A stretch of DNA of 47,378 bases. Origin: Oscillospiraceae bacterium. GTDB lineage: Bacteria; Bacillota; Clostridia; Oscillospirales; Ruminococcaceae. Below the pieces are notes generated by a model. It had not been told where the DNA came from. It searched no databases and saw only the letters and a program-made list of their open reading frames with translations. Shown one piece after another: positions 32,658 to 40,667 of the stretch (its first letter is position 1; each line of letters begins with the position of its first letter). A program made the translations under genes and the position numbers. Where the stretch lies: positions 1-47,378 of the forward strand of contig JAFSEN010000100.1 of assembly GCA_017435745.1 (NCBI GenBank), given 5' to 3'.

Positions 32658-35045
32658 ATGACCGAAAACAGACATTACAGGGCGCTTGAACTGGACAAGA
32701 TCCTTTCAATGCTTGCGGATTGCACCGGCTGCGAAGACAGCCGCCGCCTTGCCCTTGAAACTGAACCGAAAACAAATCTTCGGGAAGCAAAACGCCTTAT
32801 GGACAGAACCGCGGACGCTTTTATGCTTTCTGCAAGATTCGGCGCGCCTTCTCTTCATGGGGTAAAAAACGTTACCGGTTCGTTAAAACGCGCAAAAATG
32901 GGCGCGACACTTTCGCTTCCGGAATTTATCGATATCGAAAGATTCCTTAAAGCTCTTCGTGAAATGAAGGATTTTCGCAACAACTATGAGGGAGAAAAAG
33001 AAACTTCTCTTGACGAATTTTTCGAAAGCCTTATGCCGAACCAGCGCCTTGAGGAAAAAATCGGTTTTACCGTTGTTTCCGAAGACGAAGTAAGCGATAC
33101 CGCAAGCCCGACCCTTGCGGATATCCGCAGAAAAATCCGAAATTCCCAAAGCAAGGTAAAGGAACAGCTTGACCGTCTTATCCATTCCAACACCTATGCA
33201 AAATATCTTCAGGAACCTATCGTTACCATGCGCGACGGTCGTTACTGTGTTCCGGTAAAAGCGGAATACCGCAACGAAATCAAAGGCATGGTCCACGATA
33301 CTTCCGGTTCCGGCGCAACAATTTTTATCGAGCCTGCGGGCGTTGTTGACGAAAATAACGAAACCCGCGTACTTAAAGCAAAAGAACAGCAGGAAATCCA
33401 GAGAATACTTTACGAGCTTTCCTGCGATATCGGAAACCATGCGGATTCCTTTATCGAAGATTATTCCGCAATAGTTGAGCTTGATCTTTATTTTGCAAAG
33501 GCAAGACTTGCTTCAAAGATGAACGCTTCTGTTCCGAACCTTTCCGATGACGGAAAAGTCCGCCTTTCAAAAGCAAGACACCCTCTTATTGATAAAAACA
33601 AAATCGTTCCTATAGATATCGCCCTCGGTTATGATTACGATGTTCTTGTAATAACCGGTCCCAACACCGGCGGCAAAACCGTCGCCCTCAAAACTATCGG
33701 ACTCCTTACCCTTATGGCAATGTGTGGAATGATGATCCCTGCGGGAGAAAGTTCCTCCGTTTCCGTTTTTGAAAGCGTTTTTGCGGATATCGGCGACGAA
33801 CAGAGCATTGAGCAAAGCCTTTCAACTTTCTCTTCCCATATCAACAACACCATAAAAATTCTTGAAAAAACCGACGACAGAAGCCTTGTTCTTCTCGATG
33901 AACTCGGCGCCGGAACCGATCCGATCGAAGGCGCCGCTCTTGCGGTTGCTATTATCGAACGCCTTAAACTTTACGGCGCAAAGGTTGCCGCCACCACCCA
34001 TTATGCTGAAATAAAAATGTACGCGCTCCAGACTCCGAGAGTCGAAAATGCCTGCTGCGAATTTAACGTTGAAACACTTTCGCCTACCTACAGGCTTCTT
34101 GTGGGCGTTCCGGGAAAATCCAACGCATTCGCCATAACTGAACGCCTTGGAATGGATATAAGCGTTGTTGACAGAGCAAGAGAACTTGTTTCTGCGGAAA
34201 ACGCAAACTTTGAGGACGTTGTCGAAAAACTTGAACAAAGCCGCCAACAGCTTGAAAAAGAGCACGAAAAGGCCGAAAATTACCGCAAGGAAACCGAACG
34301 CATCCGCCTTGAAATCGCAAAAGAAAAAGAGGAAATGGAACGCAGCAGGGAAAAGGAGCTTGAGGCCGCAAGAATTTCCGCAAAGCGCCTTGTTGAACAG
34401 GTCCGCGCCGAATCACAGAAGCTTATCGACGAAATTATGGAAACAAAAAAAGCCGCGGATGCAGAATCCGCAGCAGATATGGCCGCAAGGGCAAGAGCCC
34501 AGATGAAAACCGGAATCGGCCGTATCCAGGATATTGCCGACCCAATCGCTTCCAAAGAAAGCGGTTACCGCCTTCCGAGAAATCTTGTTCGCGGCGATAC
34601 CGTCCGAATAAACGGAATGAGCAAGGACGGAACTCTCGTCGGTCTTCCGGACGGAGCGGGCTATTGCCTTGTCCAGGTGGGAATCGTAAAATCCAAAGTC
34701 CATATTTCCGAACTTCGCCTTATTGAAAACAGCAAAGCAAAGAAAAATACCCTCGGCGGAGGTTCCGTAACAAAAAGCATCGAAAGCGCTTCAAAAAGAA
34801 AAGCCGCTTCCGAAGTTGACCTTCGCGGAATGGATGTTGAACAGGGCCTTCTCGAAATGGACAGATTCATTGACGAATGTGTGCTCCTCAACCTTAACAC
34901 CGTTTCCATTATTCACGGAAAGGGAACCGGCGTTCTTCGCGCTGCCGTTCACCAGGCTCTTAAAAAGAACAAAGCGGTACGCAGTTTCCGCCTTGGAGTT
35001 TACGGCGAGGGTGAAACCGGCGTAACAATCGTTGAACTCAAATGA
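32658..35045 (+). CDS. mutS2: Endonuclease MutS2
   Basis: MutS2 family, 795 residues (usual 780-800). It suppresses recombination and in Bacillus splits collided ribosomes. MutS-like core with P-loop ITGPNTGGKT, Walker B LVLLDELGAGTDP; a coiled coil about 510-640; a KOW-like part; and the C-terminal Smr nuclease domain (VDLRGMD, IIHGKGTGVLR, GVYGEGETG). Start at ATG 32658, because AGAGG stands seven bases upstream and the family begins near this point; 29 more open codons upstream include the hairpin at 32568 and are not coding. Confidence 0.96.
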   Translation: MTENRHYRALELDKILSMLADCTGCEDSRRLALETEPKTNLREAKRLMDRTADAFMLSARFGAPSLHGVKNVTGSLKRAKMGATLSLPEFIDIERFLKALREMKDFRNNYEGEKETSLDEFFESLMPNQRLEEKIGFTVVSEDEVSDTASPTLADIRRKIRNSQSKVKEQLDRLIHSNTYAKYLQEPIVTMRDGRYCVPVKAEYRNEIKGMVHDTSGSGATIFIEPAGVVDENNETRVLKAKEQQEIQRILYELSCDIGNHADSFIEDYSAIVELDLYFAKARLASKMNASVPNLSDDGKVRLSKARHPLIDKNKIVPIDIALGYDYDVLVITGPNTGGKTVALKTIGLLTLMAMCGMMIPAGESSSVSVFESVFADIGDEQSIEQSLSTFSSHINNTIKILEKTDDRSLVLLDELGAGTDPIEGAALAVAIIERLKLYGAKVAATTHYAEIKMYALQTPRVENACCEFNVETLSPTYRLLVGVPGKSNAFAITERLGMDISVVDRARELVSAENANFEDVVEKLEQSRQQLEKEHEKAENYRKETERIRLEIAKEKEEMERSREKELEAARISAKRLVEQVRAESQKLIDEIMETKKAADAESAADMAARARAQMKTGIGRIQDIADPIASKESGYRLPRNLVRGDTVRINGMSKDGTLVGLPDGAGYCLVQVGIVKSKVHISELRLIENSKAKKNTLGGGSVTKSIESASKRKAASEVDLRGMDVEQGLLEMDRFIDECVLLNLNTVSIIHGKGTGVLRAAVHQALKKNKAVRSFRLGVYGEGETGVTIVELK

Positions 35046-35521
35046 ACAAAACCGTAATTGATTCGCCCGTCGGAAAAATTGCAATTTTTGCCGAAAACGA
35101 AAAAATAATCCGCCTTGACCTTAAAACAAAGGAGAGGACGGATTCCGAAATAACCGAAAAAATTCTTTTAAAAGCCGAAAAACAGCTTTTTGAATATTTT
35201 TTCGGTGAAAGAAAGTTTTTCGAACTGGAATATGAATTTTCCGGAACGGATTTTCAAAAATCCGTCTGGCGTGAACTTGAAAAAATCCCTTTTGGGGAAA
35301 CGAAAACCTATGGCGAAATTGCGGCCGCAATAGGAAATCCAAAAGCGGGAAGAGCCGTTGGCCTTGCCTGCAACAAAAATCCGCTTGCAATAATCGTTCC
35401 CTGCCACAGAGTTATCGGAGCGGGAGGAAAGCTTACCGGTTTTGCCTGCGGAACGGAAGTTAAAAAATGGCTCCTTGGTCACGAAGCCCAAGACAAAAAG
35501 GAGATAACAGATGAAAATTGA
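35042..35521 (+). CDS. ogt: Methylated-DNA-protein-cysteine methyltransferase
   Basis: Suicide enzyme that takes the alkyl group from O6-methylguanine. 159 residues with the active-site motif IVPCHRVIG, the DNA-binding GETKTYGEIAAAIGNPKAGRAVG helix region, and an N-terminal ribonuclease-like domain. Starts in the ATGA overlap with mutS2 and overlaps the following permease gene by 11 bases, so it is translated as part of the cluster. Confidence 0.95.
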   Translation: MNKTVIDSPVGKIAIFAENEKIIRLDLKTKERTDSEITEKILLKAEKQLFEYFFGERKFFELEYEFSGTDFQKSVWRELEKIPFGETKTYGEIAAAIGNPKAGRAVGLACNKNPLAIIVPCHRVIGAGGKLTGFACGTEVKKWLLGHEAQDKKEITDEN

Positions 35522-36641
35522 ATGGAAAACCTGCGCAAAAATAGGAATAAGCATCTTTTTGCTTTATCTTGCCATAGTTTATTGGAAAACCGTTTCAGGA
35601 TTTATCGGAATGGTTTTCGGTGCGGCGGCTCCGCTTTTTATCGGCGCGGCAATAGCTTATATTGTAAATATCCTGATGAGCTTTTATGAACACAGATTTT
35701 TTGGAAAAACAAAAAACAAAAAACTGTTGAAAACAAAAAGACCCCTTTGCATGATAATCGCTTTCATAACCCTTGTTGCGGTTATTGCGCTTGTGGTCTG
35801 GCTTGTTCTGCCCCAATTTGTTTCCGCAATAATGCTTGTTGTGGATTATATTCCGGAAGCTGTCGATTGGATTGTTGAACAGCTTGAAAAACTTGAATAT
35901 GTTCCGCAGGATATTATCGATATGCTTGTTTCGATTGATTGGAACTCCCAGATTGAAAAAATTGTAAAAGCGGTAACTTCCGGGGTCGGAAACGTAATGG
36001 GCGTTGTTATCTCAACCGTTTCGACGGTTCTCGGCGGAATCGTAACCGCATTTTTGAGCTTTATTTTTGCAATTTATATTCTTCTTGATAAAGAAAAACT
36101 TGAAAACCAGGCGGACAGAATTACAAAGAAATATCTTAAACAAAGCTGGTACGAAAAACTCCGCTATGTGCTTCATACTTTCAGCGACAGCTTCCATAAA
36201 TATATTGTCGGCCAATGTACCGAAGCGGTTATTCTCGGCGGACTTTGCGCAATAGGAATGGGAATACTCGGTCTTCCTTATGCAACAATGATTGGCGCTC
36301 TGGTTGCTTTCACAGCGCTTATTCCGGTTGCGGGCGCATTCATCGGCGGCGCAGTGGGCGCTTTTATGATCCTTATGGTAAACCCGATCCAGGCGCTTAT
36401 TTTCATAGTATATCTCGTTGTTCTCCAGCAGCTTGAAGGCAATATCATCTATCCGAAGGTAGTCGGTTCCTCAATGGGGCTTCCGGCAATCTGGGTTCTT
36501 GCGGCTGTAACCATAGGCGGCGGAGTTATGGGCGTTATGGGAATGCTCATCGGTGTTCCGATTGCCGCAACCGTTTACCGCATAATCCGCAACGATGTCA
36601 ACGGCAAAACCCAAGAGGAAATCAAAAAAGCGTTGGCATGA
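35511..36641 (+). CDS. AI-2E family membrane transporter
   Basis: 376 residues, eight predicted helices, of the PF01594 family once linked to autoinducer-2 export and also containing Na+/H+ antiporters. Typical marks: N-terminal paired helices (PLFIGAAIAYIVN), a large amphipathic middle, and the conserved IPVAGAFIGGAVGAFMIL and PKVVGSSMGLPAIWVLAAV blocks. SD AAGGAG eight bases before the ATG. Substrate not deducible; last gene of the cluster. Confidence 0.9.
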   Translation: MKIEWKTCAKIGISIFLLYLAIVYWKTVSGFIGMVFGAAAPLFIGAAIAYIVNILMSFYEHRFFGKTKNKKLLKTKRPLCMIIAFITLVAVIALVVWLVLPQFVSAIMLVVDYIPEAVDWIVEQLEKLEYVPQDIIDMLVSIDWNSQIEKIVKAVTSGVGNVMGVVISTVSTVLGGIVTAFLSFIFAIYILLDKEKLENQADRITKKYLKQSWYEKLRYVLHTFSDSFHKYIVGQCTEAVILGGLCAIGMGILGLPYATMIGALVAFTALIPVAGAFIGGAVGAFMILMVNPIQALIFIVYLVVLQQLEGNIIYPKVVGSSMGLPAIWVLAAVTIGGGVMGVMGMLIGVPIAATVYRIIRNDVNGKTQEEIKKALA

Positions 36642-36655
36642 TTAATTGAATTTTA

Positions 36656-36682
36656 CAGTAGGGCGGGGGCTTTGCCCCCGCC
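36656..36682. repeat. GC-rich hairpin repeat, copy 3
   Basis: CAGTAGGGCGGGGGCTTTGC then CCCCGCC; perfect stem GGCGGGGGC / GCCCCCGCC followed by seven T, so this copy can also act as a terminator for the AI-2E gene. Confidence 0.85.
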
Positions 36683-36699
36683 GTTTTTTTCAATGTAAT

Positions 36700-36737
36700 A
36701 AAAACCCTCCCGCAGATTTTCTGCGGGAGGTTTTTTA
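36700..36737. terminator. Bidirectional terminator
   Basis: AAAACCCTCCCGCAGA / TCTGCGGGAGGTTTTTT with TTT loop, between the convergent AI-2E and phosphofructokinase genes. Confidence 0.9.
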
Positions 36738-36746
36738 TATCTCAAA

Positions 36747-38006
36747 TTATTCGTTAACGGGTTCTGCGGGAATGCGTTTAAGTCTTGCGTATTTGGGCAT
36801 TCCGTGTTCATAAGGGGTTTCAATTTCGCCCTGAATAAGCGGAACAACATATTCGATAAATTCATCGGTAACGTTGTTGCCTTCTTCGTTGATCCATTCG
36901 CGCGGAACGCATTTTTCTGCGTTTGCAACCTCTTTAAGATCAACAAGAATGGGGGTGCATTTGTAAATACCATATTTTGTGTCGCGGCGGAACGCAACCA
37001 TTTTTCCGGTTTCGCCGGAAACGGCGGCTTCGACAGCAAAAGCACCGGCCATTGCCGCTTCGTCGCGGTCGGTTTTGGAACCTGCGTGGCTTGCGCATCT
37101 TTGGAGAAGGGAAAGTTCAATTCCGCGGACTTTGGAACCGGTTTTTGCGCGGATTATGTTGGACATGGTTGCCGCAAGACCGCCAAGCTGGGAATGACCG
37201 AATTCATCGGTGATGTTAAGGTCGTTGATTCCGTATTCGCTGATGAATTTTCCGTGTTTGTCTTTAATGCCTTCGGAGAAAACAAGTACGATTCGTTTGT
37301 GGTGTTTATGGAATTCATCAAGATCTTTGAAGAACTGGTCCATATCGAAAGGAACTTCCGGAAGGTATATAAAAGCGGGACCTTCACAGCAGATTTTTGA
37401 AAGTGCGGCTGCACCCGCAAGCCAGCCTGCATGGCGTCCCATAACTTCGATTACAACGATTGCGTCACGGTCATAAACATGAACGTCTTTTATAACTTCT
37501 GCAACGGAAAGAGCGATATATTTTGCGGAAGAACCGAAACCGGGGCAATGGTCTGTTCCGACAAGGTCGTTGTCGATGGTCTTCGGAACGCCGATTATGC
37601 GGCATTCATAATCCTGGGTCGCCATATATTCGGAAATTTTGTTGCAGGTATCCATGCTGTCGTTTCCGCCGTTATAAAAGAAATAACGGATATTGTATTT
37701 TTTGAAAATTTCAAGGATCCGTTTGTAATCGGTATCGTCTTCGCGAAAATCTTTGAGTTTATAGCGGCAGCTTCTTATAAGGGAAGCGGGGGTTGTGAGC
37801 ATAAGTTCAAGGGTTTCTGCGTCTTCTTTGCCCATGTCGATAATGTTGTCATCAAGAACACCGCGGATTCCGTGCTGTGCGGCAAGAACTTTTGTAATGC
37901 ATTTTTTCCCAAGCGCCGTTTTGATAACGCCGTATGCGCTGGAGTTGATAACTGCGGTAGGACCGCCGGATTGTCCGATAAGACATGCGCCGATAAGTTC
38001 GCTCAT
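36747..38006 (-). CDS. pfp: Pyrophosphate-dependent phosphofructokinase
   Basis: Phosphorylates fructose 6-phosphate to the 1,6-bisphosphate using PPi, reversibly, in glycolysis. 419 residues. N-terminal IGQSGGPTAVIN is of PPi-PFK type; GGNDS has Asp where ATP enzymes have Gly (GGDGS), and PKTIDND has the Lys that selects PPi. Catalytic TIDND and the MGRHAGWLAGA motif are intact. SD AGGGGG six bases before the ATG. Own promoter. PPi dependence is inferred from these residues. Confidence 0.93.
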   Translation of the reverse strand: MSELIGACLIGQSGGPTAVINSSAYGVIKTALGKKCITKVLAAQHGIRGVLDDNIIDMGKEDAETLELMLTTPASLIRSCRYKLKDFREDDTDYKRILEIFKKYNIRYFFYNGGNDSMDTCNKISEYMATQDYECRIIGVPKTIDNDLVGTDHCPGFGSSAKYIALSVAEVIKDVHVYDRDAIVVIEVMGRHAGWLAGAAALSKICCEGPAFIYLPEVPFDMDQFFKDLDEFHKHHKRIVLVFSEGIKDKHGKFISEYGINDLNITDEFGHSQLGGLAATMSNIIRAKTGSKVRGIELSLLQRCASHAGSKTDRDEAAMAGAFAVEAAVSGETGKMVAFRRDTKYGIYKCTPILVDLKEVANAEKCVPREWINEEGNNVTDEFIEYVVPLIQGEIETPYEHGMPKYARLKRIPAEPVNE

Positions 38007-38097
38007 AAAAAAGCCCCCTGTTTTATGTAAAAAAGTTTGTTAATTTCCACAATCCCGGTTTTGATTAAAAACAGAACTTGTGTATATTAATAACATT

Positions 38098-38126
38098 ATT
38101 TTATCACATATTTTGTTAATCTTCAA
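38098..38126 (-). promoter_or_regulatory. Sigma-A promoter of the phosphofructokinase gene
   Basis: Minus strand TTGAAG (38121-38126), 17-base spacer, TAAAAT (38098-38103). Leaves a leader of about 85 bases. Confidence 0.55.
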
Positions 38127-38149
38127 TATAAAAGAAATACGAAAAATCA

Positions 38150-38177
38150 TTGAAAAACTTGGAATATCTGTTATACT
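38150..38177 (+). promoter_or_regulatory. Sigma-A promoter of the 38.2 kb gene
   Basis: TTGAAA (38150-38155), 16-base spacer, TATACT (38172-38177), about 33 bases before the start. Confidence 0.6.
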
Positions 38178-38210
38178 ATAGGAAGAATCTTTTTGGGAGA
38201 GTGGAATTTT

Positions 38211-38726
38211 TTGTCATATAACAGAGAAAATAATATAAAGACTTTTGCGGCTTCAATAGTCCTTGTTGTTGTAATTGCGGCTTTTGCCGTTGCCGGTTTT
38301 TTGCTTTTCGGAGGAGAAGCACCTGCAAAAGAGGATGAATACCCCTGGATCGTTTCGGATGAATCCGCAAAAAACGGGATGCTTGACGGAACTTTTTATG
38401 AAGGCGAAAAAAACCCCGCAGGAAGACTCTCATATAAAATTGCAGGGGAAATTACAGTTTCAAAAGAAGACGGAAAAGGTAATTTCAAAATTGAAAACTC
38501 CGGAAAAAACAGCTGCCTTATAAAAGTTAAAATTATTATTAACGAAGAAACTATTTACGAAACCGGATATCTGAAACCGAACCAGCATATCGGAACAGAT
38601 GCTTTTGATACGATTCCAAAAGTAGGAACTTACGAAGCCGAAGCAATTTTTGAAGGTTTTGATCCAAACACAGAAGAATCAATCGGCGCCGCAAAAGAAG
38701 AAATTATAATTACAGTATTGCCGTAA
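38211..38726 (+). CDS. Hypothetical single-helix membrane protein
   Basis: 171 residues, not recognised. A short cytoplasmic N-terminus, one helix (FAASIVLVVVIAAFAVAGFLLF), and an extracellular part with a beta-sandwich look (KGNFKIENSGKNSC...IKVKI...GTYEAEAIF), like ligand-free accessory proteins of Clostridia. TTG at 38211 is chosen since GGGAGAG lies upstream and the helix follows closely; six more in-frame codons reach another TTG at 38193. No lipobox. Single gene with promoter and terminator. Confidence 0.75.
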   Translation: MSYNRENNIKTFAASIVLVVVIAAFAVAGFLLFGGEAPAKEDEYPWIVSDESAKNGMLDGTFYEGEKNPAGRLSYKIAGEITVSKEDGKGNFKIENSGKNSCLIKVKIIINEETIYETGYLKPNQHIGTDAFDTIPKVGTYEAEAIFEGFDPNTEESIGAAKEEIIITVLP

Positions 38727-38762
38727 AAAAAGCCGTGCTCATTTTGAGCACGGCCTTTTTTA
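38725..38762. terminator. Bidirectional terminator
   Basis: AAAAAGCCGTGCTC / GAGCACGGCCTTTTT with ATTTT loop, between convergent genes. Confidence 0.88.
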
Positions 38763-39140
38763 TAAAATATTTCTTAAAATCGGCCTTTCGGAATCCCACA
38801 TTTCTTCAATAAGAATTTTACATCGGTTTATTTCGGAAGCAAGTTCCGCGGTTTCATCAAATTCGGCAAGGGGTACAAAACCGGAAACGGCAACGGTGAT
38901 CTGGTCGAGAAAATCGTGCCTTACCATCTGGGATAATATCCGATGTTCCGAAAACCAGTATTCGGTAAATTTTTCGCATTCCAAAGCCGTTTTTTCTCGG
39001 TCATCATAGCGAACGTAAGAATAAAGCAGGTCGAGTTTTTGAACAGATTCATTTCTGATTTTTGCAATGGTGAAAAGACAGAAAAAATTAAAAACTATAA
39101 CTGCCGCAAGAAGAACGGCGGCAAAAACGATTCGCTTCAT
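38760..39140 (-). CDS. DUF4363 family protein
   Basis: 126 residues: one N-terminal helix (IVFAAVLLAAVIVFNFF) then a helical outside domain (LLYSYVRYDDREKTALECEKFTEYW). This matches DUF4363, a family usually found next to DUF421 genes in spore formers. Its ATG overlaps the DUF421 stop (ATGA), so they are coupled. Function unknown. Confidence 0.82.
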   Translation of the reverse strand: MKRIVFAAVLLAAVIVFNFFCLFTIAKIRNESVQKLDLLYSYVRYDDREKTALECEKFTEYWFSEHRILSQMVRHDFLDQITVAVSGFVPLAEFDETAELASEINRCKILIEEMWDSERPILRNIL

Positions 39141-39817
39141 CTCTTGGTTTCCTTTCTTACGATGCAGTATTTTGCGGAAGGATCGCAGGTCATCAGGAAA
39201 ACATCTTTTTCAGAAAGTTCTTCCTCTTTGAGCACGCCTTCAAGCCACCTTTTACTGAGATTGCATTCTTTGAGTACCTTTGGCAAAAGAACACCGTCGC
39301 TTATGAGCACCATCGGCGGAAAACCGTTTTGCTTCTTTTGTTCAAAAAATGTGCTTGGGGTAAGGGGTTGGTATTCCGGTTTCTGATAAACCGTAAGCTG
39401 TCCGTTTGTTTCAACAATCGCCCATGAAACTTCCTCAATGTCAAAAATTCCGTTGATACGGAGCTGGCTCATAAGGTCTTCGATTGAAAAACGAAGTTCG
39501 CGCATGCTTTTCTGATCAATGTTTCCGTTGCGGATTATTACTACCGGATTTCCGGTAACAATGGTCTGTGCTTTTCCGCTTTTAAGAGTTATGAAAGAAA
39601 GAATTACCTCTGCGCTCATAAGGGTTATTATCGGAACTACCGCGCCTGTAAGGGGAATGTTGGTGTCCTCTATTGAAAGAGTCGCAATGTTCGATATAAG
39701 TATCGCAATTACAAATTCCGAAGGCTGAAGTTCCCCAAGCTGGCGTTTTCCCATAATCCTAAGACAAACGATTATTATAAAATAGATTATCAAAGTCCTG
39801 AAAAATACAACAAACAA
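39137..39817 (-). CDS. DUF421 (YetF/YdfR-like) membrane protein
   Basis: 226 residues: three N-terminal helices with the family motif RIMGKRQLGELQPSEFVIAI and ISNIATLSIED, then two cytoplasmic-type alpha/beta YetF domains (VIIRNGNIDQKSMRELRFSIEDL). DUF421 proteins occur in spore membranes; some may bind small ligands. Start at TTG 39817 with GGGGGG nine bases upstream. Pairs with the DUF4363 gene. Confidence 0.88.
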   Translation of the reverse strand: MFVVFFRTLIIYFIIIVCLRIMGKRQLGELQPSEFVIAILISNIATLSIEDTNIPLTGAVVPIITLMSAEVILSFITLKSGKAQTIVTGNPVVIIRNGNIDQKSMRELRFSIEDLMSQLRINGIFDIEEVSWAIVETNGQLTVYQKPEYQPLTPSTFFEQKKQNGFPPMVLISDGVLLPKVLKECNLSKRWLEGVLKEEELSEKDVFLMTCDPSAKYCIVRKETKR

Positions 39818-39880
39818 AAAGCAAAGCCCCCCTTTTGTTTATTTATTATTGTCCGAAATGTGAATTTTAGCCCTGCGTTA

Positions 39881-39909
39881 TTGATAAAAAAATAAAATGT
39901 TGTTATAAT
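39881..39909 (+). promoter_or_regulatory. Sigma-A promoter of the signal peptidase/mnmA unit
   Basis: TTGATA (39881-39886), 17-base spacer, TATAAT (39904-39909), 49 bases before the ATG. Confidence 0.72.
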
Positions 39910-39958
39910 AAAATAATTAACGATAATTATTCGGTACAAAACCTTTATGGAGGAATAT

Positions 39959-40552
39959 ATGGACGATTTATTATTGGATACTGCAATCGCGGAAGAGGAA
40001 AAAGAAGAACCTGTTCCCGAAAAAAAAGAAAAACCTAAAAAAACCTTGAAAGAAGAAATTTTGGATTGGGCAAAAACCCTTGTGCTTTATTGTTTCCTGC
40101 CCCTTGCAATATTCCAGACTTTTTGCTTTATGGCAAGCGTTCCGACCGGTTCGATGGAAACAACGATCCCCGTCGGCGCCCAGGTTATGACAACAAGAAT
40201 TTTTAACAAAGATAACGTTGAACGCGGAGATATAATCGTTTTTGACAGCGACGAACTTGAAATCGTGCTCATAAAACGCTGCATAGGCCTTCCAGGGGAT
40301 ACAGTTGCTTTTAACGGAAGCGGCGCGGTTTATATCAACGGAGAATATCTTGAAGAACCTTATGTCAGCAGCTGGTCGGGTTTTGAAGGAGAATTCACTG
40401 TTCCGGAGGATTGCTATTTTTTTGTCGGAGATAACAGAGCCGGATCGCTCGACGCAAGATTTTGGGAAAACCCCTATGTCCATAAAAGCGACATTAAAGG
40501 AAAAGCAAGATTTGTTCTTTTTCCGTTCAGCAGTTTCGGAACACTTGAATGA
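39959..40552 (+). CDS. lepB: Signal peptidase I
   Basis: Membrane serine protease that removes signal peptides from exported proteins. 197 residues: charged cytoplasmic start, one helix (LVLYCFLPLAIFQTFCFM), catalytic Ser in VPTGSME, catalytic Lys in LIKRCIGLPGD, and the box GDNRAGSLDAR. Start at ATG 39959, five bases after GGAGG; an ATG four codons upstream contains that SD and is rejected. Next to a 32-codon membrane peptide gene and mnmA. Confidence 0.95.
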   Translation: MDDLLLDTAIAEEEKEEPVPEKKEKPKKTLKEEILDWAKTLVLYCFLPLAIFQTFCFMASVPTGSMETTIPVGAQVMTTRIFNKDNVERGDIIVFDSDELEIVLIKRCIGLPGDTVAFNGSGAVYINGEYLEEPYVSSWSGFEGEFTVPEDCYFFVGDNRAGSLDARFWENPYVHKSDIKGKARFVLFPFSSFGTLE

Positions 40553-40568
40553 TTTTCGGAGGTAAAAA

Positions 40569-40667
40569 ATGCAGAATAAACTTTTCGTAAGAATAATGGT
40601 AATTATCCTTATTATTGCAATGGTAGTTCCTTCCTTTGCCTATGCTCTTGCGTGGATGCTGGCATGA
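40569..40667 (+). CDS. 32-residue single-helix membrane peptide
   Basis: ATG with CGGAGG six bases upstream, 32 codons, TGA. Product: MQNKLFVRIMVIILIIAMVV then PSFAYALAWMLA: basic start, one hydrophobic helix. Size and pattern resemble the Prli42 family of small stressosome-linked membrane peptides of Firmicutes, from memory. It sits 16 bases after the signal peptidase gene, and its stop overlaps the mnmA start (ATGA), so it may also feed ribosomes to mnmA. Confidence 0.78.
   Translation: MQNKLFVRIMVIILIIAMVVPSFAYALAWMLA

Noticed and set aside
36747..38006. ATP-dependent phosphofructokinase
   Set aside because: GGNDS and PKTIDND carry the Asp and Lys that mark PPi-dependent enzymes; length is also above that of ATP-PfkA.
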